Of a DNA stretch of 23,431 nucleotides, positions 1-7,859 are shown one piece after another. The translations under genes and the position numbers were made by a program. Source of the DNA: Saccharofermentans sp. (GTDB lineage: Bacteria; Bacillota_A; Clostridia; Saccharofermentanales; Saccharofermentanaceae); NCBI GenBank assembly GCA_024692105.1, contig JAILMZ010000018.1, positions 1-23,431 of the forward strand, given 5' to 3'. Position 1 is the stretch's first letter. Each line of letters starts with the position of its first letter. The notes beneath the pieces were generated by a model, which saw only the letters and a list, made by a program, of their open reading frames with translations, was not told the DNA's origin and did not search any database.

Positions 1-139
1 CCTCGAAAATGACCATTACCGGAAGTCCGGCCTCCTTGATCTTCATCTGGCAGGCATTCAGCGCTTCACGTGCAGCCTTGATACCGGCAGCCAATTCTTC
101 ATCTTCCGGTCTTCTTGCTTTTACAAAATCTTCGAGCAT
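1..139 (-). CDS. PPK2-like polyphosphate kinase, N-terminal fragment (cut by window edge)
   Basis: Only the first 46 residues are inside the window; the gene continues off the left edge. It starts at an ATG with a good GGAGG ribosome binding site about 8 bases upstream. The visible part is a charged helix (LEDFVKARR, then ELAAGIKAAREALN) leading to LPVMVIFEG. In the PPK2 / polyphosphate:AMP phosphotransferase family this hydrophobic strand comes immediately before the Walker A loop (FEGWDAAGKG), which here would begin just outside the window. Members move phosphate between polyphosphate and nucleotides in the cytoplasm. The family call is inferred from this short stretch; other P-loop kinases are possible. 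Confidence 0.55.
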   Translation of the reverse strand, partial: MLEDFVKARRPEDEELAAGIKAAREALNACQMKIKEAGLPVMVIFE

Positions 140-235
140 ACAGGTTACCTCCGTTTCGTTCTGATAACTTAACTATAAGACCGGACGCGGATAAAATAAA
201 CTCATCAGTTGGAAATTTTAATAAAACATAATAAT

Positions 236-257
236 CGATGGGGCTGACTCCTAATCG
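236..257 (-). terminator. Weak terminator-like hairpin between the lipoprotein gene and the PPK2-like gene
   Basis: CGAT...ATCG arms enclose a second short G/C stem with a TCAG loop. Read on the minus strand it is followed by a T-rich stretch (ATTATTATGTTTTATT). It could end transcripts from the two-gene unit at 361-4466. The stem has a bulge and a mismatch, so it is weak. A TTGACG / 18 bp / TATACA promoter-like pair lies just upstream (258-287, minus strand); if that is the promoter of the PPK2-like gene, the hairpin would be a leader element instead. Confidence 0.3.
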
Positions 258-360
258 TGTATATTATAACAGCCTCGATTTCGTCAACATCATCGTATCT
301 AAAACAGAAGCAGCTTATATAACAAGAGCAAATAGCAATACTGCCACTCTTCCTTAATAG

Positions 361-942
361 TTATCCCTTTTCACTATTATCTGTTGCTTTTTGATCAATG
401 CACTTTAAGAAAAAAACATTATTAGAAGAGCCTAAAAAAAACTCATTACCACTTTGTGTTTTGTAATTGCTTATATAGAAAGAATCAGTATATTCGACAC
501 CTGTTATATAATCATATGTATTTTCTAGATAATCTGCGTAGTCTTGACAGTACATCTCAACTTCTTTGGAATCGTTGCAATCGAAATACAACACCACCTT
601 ATAAACGGTATCGTCAATTCCATCACAGATCATCACTACACAGTCAACTGCTATGCCATTAATAATTAGAGTCTCTTGGCTTTTGTAAGTACAATCATAG
701 ACATCATCATCTGGTTCAACACTTTTCTGTTCAAGATCAGTGTCAAAGAAATCCTCAGCTAAATCCTCAGCTTCATATCGGGACTTACCCAACAGTCTTT
801 CCATCATTGGGCATACATCTAGGAGTTCATAGTAACTTGGCTCCATCCGACTACATGAACAAATGGTATTAGAAATTGCTAGGATTATTAGAATACATGA
901 TCCTAACCTCGTTATCCTATTAGTCCTCAGTTGGTTTGTCAT
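361..942 (-). CDS. Small secreted lipoprotein of unknown function, translationally coupled to the large mosaic protein
   Basis: 193 aa, no recognised family. The N-terminus has basic residues, then a hydrophobic stretch (residues 13-27) ending in I-C-S-C, which fits a lipobox with Cys30 as the lipidated residue; the mature protein would sit on the outer face of the membrane. The rest is acidic and unusually Cys-rich (seven more cysteines in DVCPM, YDCTY, VDCVVMICD, FDCND, MYCQD and LKCID contexts), with predicted mixed helix/strand. Its ATG overlaps the stop codon of the upstream gene as TAATG, with GGAGA just before it, so the two are almost certainly translated together. It shares the low G+C of that gene's 3' end. 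A partner, anchor or protective role for the large protein is inference from position only. Confidence 0.8.
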   Translation of the reverse strand: MTNQLRTNRITRLGSCILIILAISNTICSCSRMEPSYYELLDVCPMMERLLGKSRYEAEDLAEDFFDTDLEQKSVEPDDDVYDCTYKSQETLIINGIAVDCVVMICDGIDDTVYKVVLYFDCNDSKEVEMYCQDYADYLENTYDYITGVEYTDSFYISNYKTQSGNEFFLGSSNNVFFLKCIDQKATDNSEKG

Positions 943-3900
943 TATATCTCTCCGCTATTTAAATACTTATTCAACACAGGATCGTAATCATATGTATCTT
1001 TTAATGGATCAGCGTATTTTGCGTACATATATATATTATTTTCAAAATCCGACTCCGTAGTGGTAATATACCATTCATACAGGATATCGTCCTTTCCCGA
1101 GAACAAATCTGGTTCATAATAGAAACCTTGGCCATATCGTTCATATCGTACTTGCCCTTGGTATATAGCGATAGAATCATAGTATCTCATAATAATCGCT
1201 TCTCTAAAATCTTGTGGATCCAACAGATTAATCCTACTAAGCTCATCTTCTTCAGCTTCAAGAAACAAATCGTGAAGTATTATATCTCCACTCCAAGTCA
1301 AATCGGAACCTAATAAACAACAGAAACAGTCGAATGCATATATTTCCTTGATTGTGGAAAACTCACTTAAAAACGTCTCTGCTATATTCTTGTTAAGCCA
1401 ATTATTCGGATTCAACTGTGTAGCTGAATCACAAATCATTAGGTCAAGAGTATCAAATCTTCTGGATGTATTGATGTCTTCAATGAAATAGCAATAAAAC
1501 TCTTTTTCATTATCATTATTATTCTCTCTCAAACTTGTTTCTGCTTCGTCGGTTAAATCCGCAAAAAGATAATCTGATTCTCCTAAATCAAATCCTAAGC
1601 CCGTTGAGAAAGAATGACTAATTAAGACTACATCAGTTACATTATAATAATAGAAATCTGTAGAGCCACTGAACACTTCTATAGGCAGAATGAAAAACGG
1701 CAGCAAAGCATAGGCTTTATAATCTCCGATTTCACTCCATTTTTCGACAAAAGATATATATCCATTAAATAAGTACACTTCGCAGCGAATTCCGTTATTC
1801 AAATACTTGTTTTTTAATCCTTTAGATTCAGCCTTGCAGTTTTCGCCAGAACTACATGCGAGAATTACAACCAGGTTTTCATTCTCTTTAAACGGAAGAC
1901 CATCATCATAATCAGAATAATCATCTGCATCTCTGTCTATCGATTGAGGATCTGACCTATATGATGAGGCTTTAAGTTTACCAATTTGGCTTATAACATC
2001 TGCATTAATGCTTATCCCATCTAATTCAGCTAAGCAACAATAATCTGCCAGCGCAGCTGAGACATACACACCGGTTACACTATCAAATGTTCCTAAATCA
2101 AAACTTGAAAGTTCCTGATAATCAAGAATTCCATCTCCGTCAATATCAGAATCAGACTGATTATTCAGTTCGATTGTCTCTTCTCCAAATGTCAGTGCGG
2201 ATATATTATTGCCAGTTGCTTCACATTCACATATTACCCGAGTTTCAGTATATGTTTCAGGATCACGCCATCTCCATCCCCAGCTTCCAAATGTTAACGG
2301 GAATCCCTCCCATTGGGGGAAATCATTTGCATTGTAAGAACCCAACGCCCAATAAGTAAATGTACATTCTTCGTCTGTTATCCAATCAACAGTCGGATTG
2401 CTGATTCCGTGGAATTCAACACCACCGCCTATCCATCCGGCATCTGTAATGCTTGCAATAAGATTATTTTCTTCCGAAGATGTAATAACAGCCGGGTATC
2501 CGCCATACATATCACATACTGCAACTGCCTCGTCATATAGCATCGGAGTATCGGATGTTATAAGGAAGTACTCATGACCATTATAAGTTTTCTTTTCCCC
2601 AAAAGAATATGTCGAATCGGAATTCTGATTCGCTTCGTCAGATTCTCCTTTTAACAGCATCTTGGAAAGATTCTTTTCTCCTTGTTCTTCTTCCTCTATC
2701 CCAAGAAGCTCATACATCTGATCTGTGTCTACCAGACAATATGTGCCGATCATTGAATTGGTTGCATAGACTGTTCCTGTATCGTAGTCGTATTCAGTCT
2801 CGATAGGGATAAGGATGTTGTAGCCTTCCCAGTAGTAGAAGATGCAGTACTTATCTATTTCTGCTTCATATCCGTTCTTTAGCGTATACCTAACGGTTAC
2901 TGAATCGACCTTCATTGCATAGTCGTAGACTATTTCTGGAGATTTACCCAGAATAGTACTGTTATCTTCAATAGCATACTTATATCCCGTTTCCTCAACC
3001 TTGATATACTTATCTACACATCCTGCAGCTGTAATATCAAATGAGAATGTGAATGGCTGATCATCTGTGTTGAACTCGGAGATTTGTTCAGCGATGGTAT
3101 CGAAAGAATAATCCGAGGTATTCTCGTTATCCTTTACTCCTTCGGATGTATCTGTTGTCGGATCAAGACCCAGTGTCAGTTCATCTCCGTCTAAGATGTA
3201 ATCTCCATCAGAGTCTTCTTCGTAAGGATCTGTGTTATAAGTGAAGATCTCTGCGTAATCGTTTATTCCGTCATAATCGCTGTCTGTTGCATAAGGGCAG
3301 GTCCCGTAAGATTCTTCGTCACGGTTGATTATGCCGTCACCATCGAAGTCTTCGTCTCCATCCACTACACCATCAGAATCAGAATCGGCTATTGTTGGGA
3401 AATACATCATTCGAATTTCATAACCATCAGATACACCATCTCCGTCTGAATCTGGGTTATTCGGATCTGTACCGTACATTTCCTCTTCGTTTGTATAGAG
3501 TCCATCGCCGTCCAAATCCTGATCCGGAGTAAAGACAAATTCTGTAGGCGTTGGTTCAGGCGTATCTGTCGGAATGTCAGTTGGTGTTTCTGTAGGAGTC
3601 GGCTCTGCAGTAGGTGTAGGAGTATTGATTTCGATAAAACCTTTACTGTCGATCTCTGCCACATCGGGAATACCATTACCGTTCGAGTCTTCATTCAGGT
3701 TTATTGCCAGAGTGCTCGAATATACTGATGCATTTGTCACTTCAAATGGAACGGAAGAATCATGTTCGCCGCACTGAATGCCAATTTGCACTGATCCACC
3801 TGCAGGAATCTCGGTATAACCGTCTCCTGTTATTGTGTATGTACCATCCTCGTTAGAGGATAATGTAAATCCATACGCGTCCGTTATCGGTCTGTTAGCG

Positions 3901-4466
3901 GATAATGAAAGTGTCCAACTGCCGATTGCGTTTTCTGTGTTGTTTGTGAGGATCAGGACACCAGATGAACCTGTTGTCCAATCGGAATACTCTTGATATT
4001 CAACAGTCACTGCCCCTTCGGACATCATTGTTTGCTCGTTATTGAGCAGATAGAACGACGGCATTATTTCGATGTCGCTTCCGTCAGTGCTTGAAGCAGT
4101 AAATCCGATCGTTACTGATTCACCCGGATTGATATCTTTATTCCATCCGGCATTGGTTATCGTATACAAATCACCTTCATGCTCTACTATGCTGCAACAA
4201 TACGGATTTTCGATGTTATACGGGTAATCGAAAGAATAGTTCCAATTGTATATTGGAGTATCGCCTGTATTTGTAAACACGATCTCGATATTTGCATGGC
4301 CAGGCCATTCAGAGATCACATTTTCCTGAACTGTGTAGGATGCTTCGTTCAAGCTTCTGCATTTGAGACTGTCAGCAATCTCATCAGCAATCGATTCCAA
4401 CGGTAAACAAGAAAGGACTAATACAATTGAAATAAGCGAGCCGATCAATCTTGTTAGTCTCTTCAT
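942..4466 (-). CDS. Large secreted mosaic protein: CBM2-like x2, Ca-binding TSP3 repeats, C-type lectin-like domain, unknown C-terminal domain
   Basis: 1174 aa from the ATG at 4466, chosen because AAGGGGTG lies about 8 bases upstream; the longer frame begins with GTG three codons earlier and has no site. Order: signal peptide (about 1-28); two CBM2-like beta domains (about 45-128 and 153-235; first has NTG, NW, NAGWN, SVTIGF); an EF-hand-like loop DSNGNGIPDVAE (260-272); Thr/Pro linker (282-309); DxDxDG Ca repeats (315-440); a beta domain ending in IGTYCLVD (465-580); a C-type lectin-like domain (about 627-750, with WIGGG and closing VICECE); a second EF-hand loop DIDGDGILDYQE; and a C-terminal domain of about 310 aa. 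No transmembrane anchor, sortase motif or classical dockerin was seen. The modules suggest carbohydrate or surface binding outside the cell. The family is recognised by parts only; the function is unknown. Confidence 0.85.
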   Translation of the reverse strand: MKRLTRLIGSLISIVLVLSCLPLESIADEIADSLKCRSLNEASYTVQENVISEWPGHANIEIVFTNTGDTPIYNWNYSFDYPYNIENPYCCSIVEHEGDLYTITNAGWNKDINPGESVTIGFTASSTDGSDIEIMPSFYLLNNEQTMMSEGAVTVEYQEYSDWTTGSSGVLILTNNTENAIGSWTLSLSANRPITDAYGFTLSSNEDGTYTITGDGYTEIPAGGSVQIGIQCGEHDSSVPFEVTNASVYSSTLAINLNEDSNGNGIPDVAEIDSKGFIEINTPTPTAEPTPTETPTDIPTDTPEPTPTEFVFTPDQDLDGDGLYTNEEEMYGTDPNNPDSDGDGVSDGYEIRMMYFPTIADSDSDGVVDGDEDFDGDGIINRDEESYGTCPYATDSDYDGINDYAEIFTYNTDPYEEDSDGDYILDGDELTLGLDPTTDTSEGVKDNENTSDYSFDTIAEQISEFNTDDQPFTFSFDITAAGCVDKYIKVEETGYKYAIEDNSTILGKSPEIVYDYAMKVDSVTVRYTLKNGYEAEIDKYCIFYYWEGYNILIPIETEYDYDTGTVYATNSMIGTYCLVDTDQMYELLGIEEEEQGEKNLSKMLLKGESDEANQNSDSTYSFGEKKTYNGHEYFLITSDTPMLYDEAVAVCDMYGGYPAVITSSEENNLIASITDAGWIGGGVEFHGISNPTVDWITDEECTFTYWALGSYNANDFPQWEGFPLTFGSWGWRWRDPETYTETRVICECEATGNNISALTFGEETIELNNQSDSDIDGDGILDYQELSSFDLGTFDSVTGVYVSAALADYCCLAELDGISINADVISQIGKLKASSYRSDPQSIDRDADDYSDYDDGLPFKENENLVVILACSSGENCKAESKGLKNKYLNNGIRCEVYLFNGYISFVEKWSEIGDYKAYALLPFFILPIEVFSGSTDFYYYNVTDVVLISHSFSTGLGFDLGESDYLFADLTDEAETSLRENNNDNEKEFYCYFIEDINTSRRFDTLDLMICDSATQLNPNNWLNKNIAETFLSEFSTIKEIYAFDCFCCLLGSDLTWSGDIILHDLFLEAEEDELSRINLLDPQDFREAIIMRYYDSIAIYQGQVRYERYGQGFYYEPDLFSGKDDILYEWYITTTESDFENNIYMYAKYADPLKDTYDYDPVLNKYLNSGEI
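1146..1883 (-). other. C-terminal domain of the mosaic protein with a possible clan CD (caspase/CHAT-like) His/Cys pair
   Basis: Roughly residues 862-1107 of the protein. It contains LVVILACS, then a hydrophobic strand VVLISHS with His951 (codon 1614-1616), and 61 residues later a strand LDLMICDSA with Cys1012 (codon 1431-1433), followed by KEIYAFDCFCC. A strand ending in His and a later strand ending in Cys is the layout of clan CD peptidases (gingipain, CHAT). The expected HG is HS here, so this is an inference from pattern, not a recognised family. The segment is more AT-rich (about 30-37% G+C in sampled lines) than the N-terminal half (about 35-50%). Confidence 0.35.
3147..3524 (-). repeat. 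Thrombospondin type 3-like Ca-binding repeats (protein level)
   Basis: Tandem acidic loops DQDLDGDG, DSDGDGVSDG, DSDSDGVVDGDEDFDGDG, DSDYDGINDYAE and DSDGDYILDGDE, separated by short TDP/YGT spacers. These are diverged repeats, not exact DNA repeats. In the family such loops bind many calcium ions and form a rigid stalk, here between the carbohydrate-binding end and the lectin-like domain. Confidence 0.85.
3540..3623 (-). repeat. Thr/Pro-rich linker
   Basis: About 28 residues of PTPT, EPTPTE and PTDTPEPTP type repeats joining the CBM2-like region to the Ca-binding stalk. This is a typical flexible and often glycosylated linker of secreted clostridial proteins. Confidence 0.85.
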
Positions 4467-4520
4467 TAAGATCACCCCTTGTTGTGATGCAGAAACATGG
4501 TAAAGACTATCTATGGTTAC

Positions 4521-4548
4521 ATTATAGTATGTGCATTTTAATAATCAA
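4521..4548 (-). promoter_or_regulatory. Promoter of the mosaic protein / lipoprotein unit
   Basis: On the minus strand: -35 TTGATT (4543-4548), 16 bp spacer, perfect -10 TATAAT (4521-4526). The start codon at 4466 is about 50 bases past the expected transcription start. It lies between the nrdD terminator and the gene, so the unit is probably transcribed on its own. Confidence 0.7.
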
Positions 4549-4584
4549 TTATTATTGAACGACTATTGTTCTTTCAGTATGTAT

Positions 4585-4620
4585 AAAAAAGACCAGCCCC
4601 GTGATTTCTCACGGAGCTGG
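4585..4620 (-). terminator. Intrinsic terminator of nrdG-nrdD
   Basis: Twelve-base arms (4593-4604 and 4609-4620) with one mismatch and a TTTC-side loop. Read on the minus strand the stem is followed by TCTTTTTTATA. It lies 28 bases past the nrdD stop codon. Confidence 0.85.
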
Positions 4621-4648
4621 AAGGTAATCTGTTTGTTTGAATCGAATC

Positions 4649-7048
4649 TTAAGCCTTGATGCCCTTGCAGTCGTTCATGTACTTTCTGATGGGTGCGATG
4701 TCAGTGAATACTTTCGCACCGTCAGAGTCGGGAATGATGAGAGAGGGTACGTTAACGATGCCGTACTTCTCTGCGATCTCCGGGTTGTCGTCCGCATATA
4801 CGAGGTCATAGTCGAAGCTCTGCTCGTCGAACATTGCCTTTACCTGCTTGCACTTGGGGCAGGTGTGAGTCGTTACGAGGATCGGCTTGTCTACAGAATC
4901 TGTGGGAAGAAGCTCGGGTGTCTCCTTCTCTGCGAACTCTCCGAGAGTAACGGTGGAAGTCTTGGGACGCATATGTGAGTTCTCGATGTCATATGTGCAT
5001 CTGTCCTTGAACTCCTGTGACTTACCGTCGTTCCAGTTCTTGATAGGTCTGTAGTAACCCGTGATCCTTGAGTATGTCTCTGTGGGGTTGCCGCATATGG
5101 GGCAAGCCTTTACTTCGCCTGCAAGATAGCCGTGAGCTGCACAGATGGAGTAGGTCGGGCTCATTGTGTAGTAAGGAAGCTTGTAGTTCTCAGCGATCTT
5201 TCTTACGAGCGAAGCTGCTGCCTTCCAGTCGGGGAGTCTCTCACCGAGGAATGCGTGGAATACCGTACCGGATGTATAGAGTGTCTGCAGATCGTCCTGA
5301 ACGTCCAATGCATCGAAGATGTCTGATGTGTATCCTACGGGCAGGTGTGAGCTGTTTGTGTAGTAGAACACGCCGGAAGCATCGTTTGCAGTGATGATGT
5401 TCGGGAACTTAGCCTTATCGTGCTTAGCAAGACGGAAGGATGTGGACTCTGCAGGTGTAGCCTCGAGGTTGTAGAGGTCGCCGTACTTCTCCTGGTAATC
5501 GGAGAGCTTGTTCCTCATGTGGTTCAATACCTTCTGTGCGAACTCCTGAGCCTCTTTGTTTGTGAGGTCCTTACGGAGCCACTTTGCGTTGAGACATGTC
5601 TCGTTCATGCCGACAAGACCGATCGTGGAGAAGTGGTTGTTGAATGTTCCGAGGTAATGTCTTGTGTAAGGATAGAGACCTTCTTCGAGGAGCTTTGTGA
5701 TGGTGTTCCTCTTGATCTTGAGTGATCTTGCGGATACATCCATCAGGTGGTCGAGTTCCTTGAAGAAATCTTCCTCATTGTTTGCGAGGTAACCGATCCT
5801 CGGGAGGTTGATGGTAACAACGCCGACAGAACCTGTTGACTCACCGGAACCGAAGAATCCGCCGGACTTCTTTCTGAGTTCACGGAGGTCGAGTCTTAAA
5901 CGGCAGCACATTGAACGTACATCGGAAGGCTCCATGTCGGAGTTGATGTAGTTGGAGAAGTAAGGGATGCCGTACTTAGCTGTCATCTCGAAGAGGAGCT
6001 TGTTGTTCTCTGTCTCGGACCAGTCAAAGTCTCTTGTGATGGAGTATGTCGGGATAGGATACTGGAAGCCTCTGCCGTTGGCATCGCCCTCGATCATGAT
6101 CTCGATGAAAGCTTTGTTGACCATGTCCATCTCGGCCTTACAATCCTTGTACTTGAAGTCCATCTCCTTGCCGCCGACGATGCAGTTCTGCTCAGCCAGG
6201 TCGTTAGGAACCGTCCAGTCAAGAGTGATGTTGGTAAAGGGAGACTGTGTGCCCCATCTTGAAGGTGTGTTAACGCCGTAGATGAAGGACTGGATGTCCT
6301 GCTTTACCTGCTTATAAGAAAGATTATCTACTTTAACGAAAGGTGCGAGGTAAGTATCAAAGGAGGAGAATGCCTGAGCGCCTGCCCACTCGTTCTGCAT
6401 GATGCCGAGGAAGTTGACCATCTGGTTGCAGAGTGTGGAAAGATGCTTTGCGGGAGCTGATGTGATCTTGCCGGGGATGCCGCCAAGGCCCTGCTGGATG
6501 AGCTGCTTGAGAGACCAGCCTGCGCAGTAACCTGTGAGCATGGACAGATCGTGGATGTGGATGTCAGCGTTCCTGTGCGCATCTGCGATCTCCTTGTCGT
6601 AGATCTCAGAGAGCCAGTAGTTAGCCGTGATGGCACCGGAGTTGGAGAGGATAAGTCCGCCTACGGAATATGTAACGGTGGAGTTCTCCTTTACACGCCA
6701 GTCCTCAACCTTAACGTAACTGTCAACGAGGTTCTTGTAGTTGAGAAGGGCAGAATTCATGTTGCGGATCTTCTCACGCTGATTTCTGTAGAGAATGTAT
6801 GCCTTTGCAACATCCTCATAACCCATTCTCTGCAGCGTGACTTCTACGCTGTCCTGGATCGACTCGACGTCGACCTTTCCGTCAACGGCCTTGGACTCGC
6901 AGTCGGATACGGCGTTGAGCGCAAGCATGTCGATGATCTGCTTGTTGTACTCTCTCTTCTGTGCGACGAATGCCTTCTCGATCGCGCCGGAGATCTTGCT
7001 CAAGTCGAACTCAACTTCTTTTCCGTCTCTCTTGATGATCTTGTACAT
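4649..7048 (-). CDS. nrdD: Anaerobic (class III) ribonucleoside-triphosphate reductase with fused glutaredoxin-like domain
   Basis: 799 aa; makes deoxyribonucleotides from ribonucleotides without oxygen, using a glycyl radical. Residues 1-95 are an ATP-cone (allosteric control). The catalytic barrel shows DIHIHDL (about 162-168), WGTQSPFTN (about 265-273), active-site Cys381/382 in MCCRLRLDLR and TGSVGVVTINLPRIGY (405-420). The zinc site reads C636-x2-H639-x9-C649-x2-C652, so one ligand may be His. The glycyl radical is Gly664 in RITGYYRP. Residues 717-799 are an additional thioredoxin-fold domain with CPKC (730-733) and cis-Pro motif VPS, resembling NrdH/glutaredoxin. This suggests that reducing power comes through thiols in cis rather than formate, as described for thioredoxin-dependent NrdD types; that part is inference. 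It lies 12 bases downstream of its activase gene. Confidence 0.97.
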   Translation of the reverse strand: MYKIIKRDGKEVEFDLSKISGAIEKAFVAQKREYNKQIIDMLALNAVSDCESKAVDGKVDVESIQDSVEVTLQRMGYEDVAKAYILYRNQREKIRNMNSALLNYKNLVDSYVKVEDWRVKENSTVTYSVGGLILSNSGAITANYWLSEIYDKEIADAHRNADIHIHDLSMLTGYCAGWSLKQLIQQGLGGIPGKITSAPAKHLSTLCNQMVNFLGIMQNEWAGAQAFSSFDTYLAPFVKVDNLSYKQVKQDIQSFIYGVNTPSRWGTQSPFTNITLDWTVPNDLAEQNCIVGGKEMDFKYKDCKAEMDMVNKAFIEIMIEGDANGRGFQYPIPTYSITRDFDWSETENNKLLFEMTAKYGIPYFSNYINSDMEPSDVRSMCCRLRLDLRELRKKSGGFFGSGESTGSVGVVTINLPRIGYLANNEEDFFKELDHLMDVSARSLKIKRNTITKLLEEGLYPYTRHYLGTFNNHFSTIGLVGMNETCLNAKWLRKDLTNKEAQEFAQKVLNHMRNKLSDYQEKYGDLYNLEATPAESTSFRLAKHDKAKFPNIITANDASGVFYYTNSSHLPVGYTSDIFDALDVQDDLQTLYTSGTVFHAFLGERLPDWKAAASLVRKIAENYKLPYYTMSPTYSICAAHGYLAGEVKACPICGNPTETYSRITGYYRPIKNWNDGKSQEFKDRCTYDIENSHMRPKTSTVTLGEFAEKETPELLPTDSVDKPILVTTHTCPKCKQVKAMFDEQSFDYDLVYADDNPEIAEKYGIVNVPSLIIPDSDGAKVFTDIAPIRKYMNDCKGIKA

Positions 7049-7060
7049 GTTCCTTCTCCT

Positions 7061-7759
7061 TTATTCTTCCCCGCGGATCTTTGCCTGCGGTATTATTTCC
7101 TTTGCATTTGCGAGCGCTGCGGAAATCTCTTCTTTTGTCAGCTCCTTCATTCCGTCTCCTGCGACAAGGTCTCCCGAATCAACGAAGTTCTGGAGGAAGT
7201 ATCTGGGTGAACCTTCCACCAGCTTTGCCAGCTCGCCGAAATCCTCCGGTCTGTGGAGCGGAGATACGACCGTTGTCCTGAACTCGTATTCCACGCCGCT
7301 TTCCTTTATGATCCTGATACTCTCAACAATCTTCGAAGTATCAAAACCGGGAACCCCTACTGTCTCGGCATATCTGTCCAAGGTATTCTTCAGATCCATC
7401 GCGACGAAATCGACATTGCCGGAATCAAGTATCTCTTTGACCTTATCCGGGAAGCTCCCGTTGGTATCAAGCTTGACCTTGTATCCCATCGATTTGATCT
7501 TCGCGATGAACTCTTTGAGGTCGGGCTGCAGTGTGGGCTCGCCGCCCGTTATGCAGACACCGTCAAGGATGCCCTGTCTCTTCTTAAGGAAGGAGAAGAA
7601 CTCTTCTTCTGAAAGCAGATTCTCTTCTTCGATCCTGTTTACGAGCGATGCGTTCTGGCAGAACGGGCATCTCATGTTGCATCCAACCGTGAACACCGTG
7701 CAGGCTACGAGTCCGGGGTAGTCGAGAAGTGTGAGTTTCTGTAAACCGCCGAGTCTCAT
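7061..7759 (-). CDS. nrdG: Anaerobic ribonucleotide reductase activating protein (radical SAM)
   Basis: 232 aa from the ATG at 7759. This start has AAAGGAG about 7 bases upstream and gives the usual family N-terminus (MRLGGLQKLTLLDYPG). A longer frame from 7834 has no ribosome binding site and its start overlaps an operator. The radical SAM cluster motif is C27-x3-C31-x2-C34 (GCNMRCPFC), and TGGEPTLQ is the SAM-binding GGE motif. It uses SAM to form the glycyl radical on NrdD, encoded 12 bases downstream in the same operon. The sequence is closer to the NrdG2 / PFL-activase-like branch than to short E. coli NrdG. Confidence 0.95.
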   Translation of the reverse strand: MRLGGLQKLTLLDYPGLVACTVFTVGCNMRCPFCQNASLVNRIEEENLLSEEEFFSFLKKRQGILDGVCITGGEPTLQPDLKEFIAKIKSMGYKVKLDTNGSFPDKVKEILDSGNVDFVAMDLKNTLDRYAETVGVPGFDTSKIVESIRIIKESGVEYEFRTTVVSPLHRPEDFGELAKLVEGSPRYFLQNFVDSGDLVAGDGMKELTKEEISAALANAKEIIPQAKIRGEE

Positions 7760-7827
7760 GCCTGTCTCCTTTGCGCGAAAATTCTTGTGCAGGTACGCGC
7801 CCTCTCTTGCGAAGTGCCCCTTAAGAT

Positions 7828-7843
7828 TACCCATATCTTGTGG
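7828..7843. promoter_or_regulatory. NrdR box 2 (downstream, weaker)
   Basis: Matches about 10 of the 16 positions of the NrdR consensus (acaCwAtATaTwGtgt), with a perfect TTGTG right half. Its centre is 32 bp from the stronger box at 7860-7875, the usual spacing for NrdR pairs (about three helix turns). Confidence 0.6.
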
Positions 7844-7859
7844 TCAAGTCAATACCAAA

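Noticed and set aside
254..282. Dockerin or cohesin in the secreted mosaic protein, suggesting a cellulosome
   Set aside because: Two isolated EF-hand-like loops are present but not the paired 22-residue dockerin repeats. They sit in different parts of the protein (residues about 260-272 and 773-784).
140..360. Possible small gene or RNA in the longest intergenic stretch
   Set aside because: AT-rich with only a weak hairpin and a weak promoter-like pair; no open frame with a ribosome site and no recognisable RNA fold.
3147..3524. Tandem DNA repeat or CRISPR-like array
   Set aside because: The periodicity is at protein level (DxDxDG loops); the DNA units differ in length and sequence, with no constant repeat or spacer size.
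6551..7721. Open plus-strand frames opposite nrdD and nrdG
   Set aside because: They overlap two well-recognised genes, are serine- or valine-rich without motifs, and lack ribosome sites.
7760..7834. Longer nrdG with 25 extra N-terminal residues
   Set aside because: No ribosome binding site at 7834, the start would sit inside an NrdR box, and the family N-terminus begins at the ATG at 7759.
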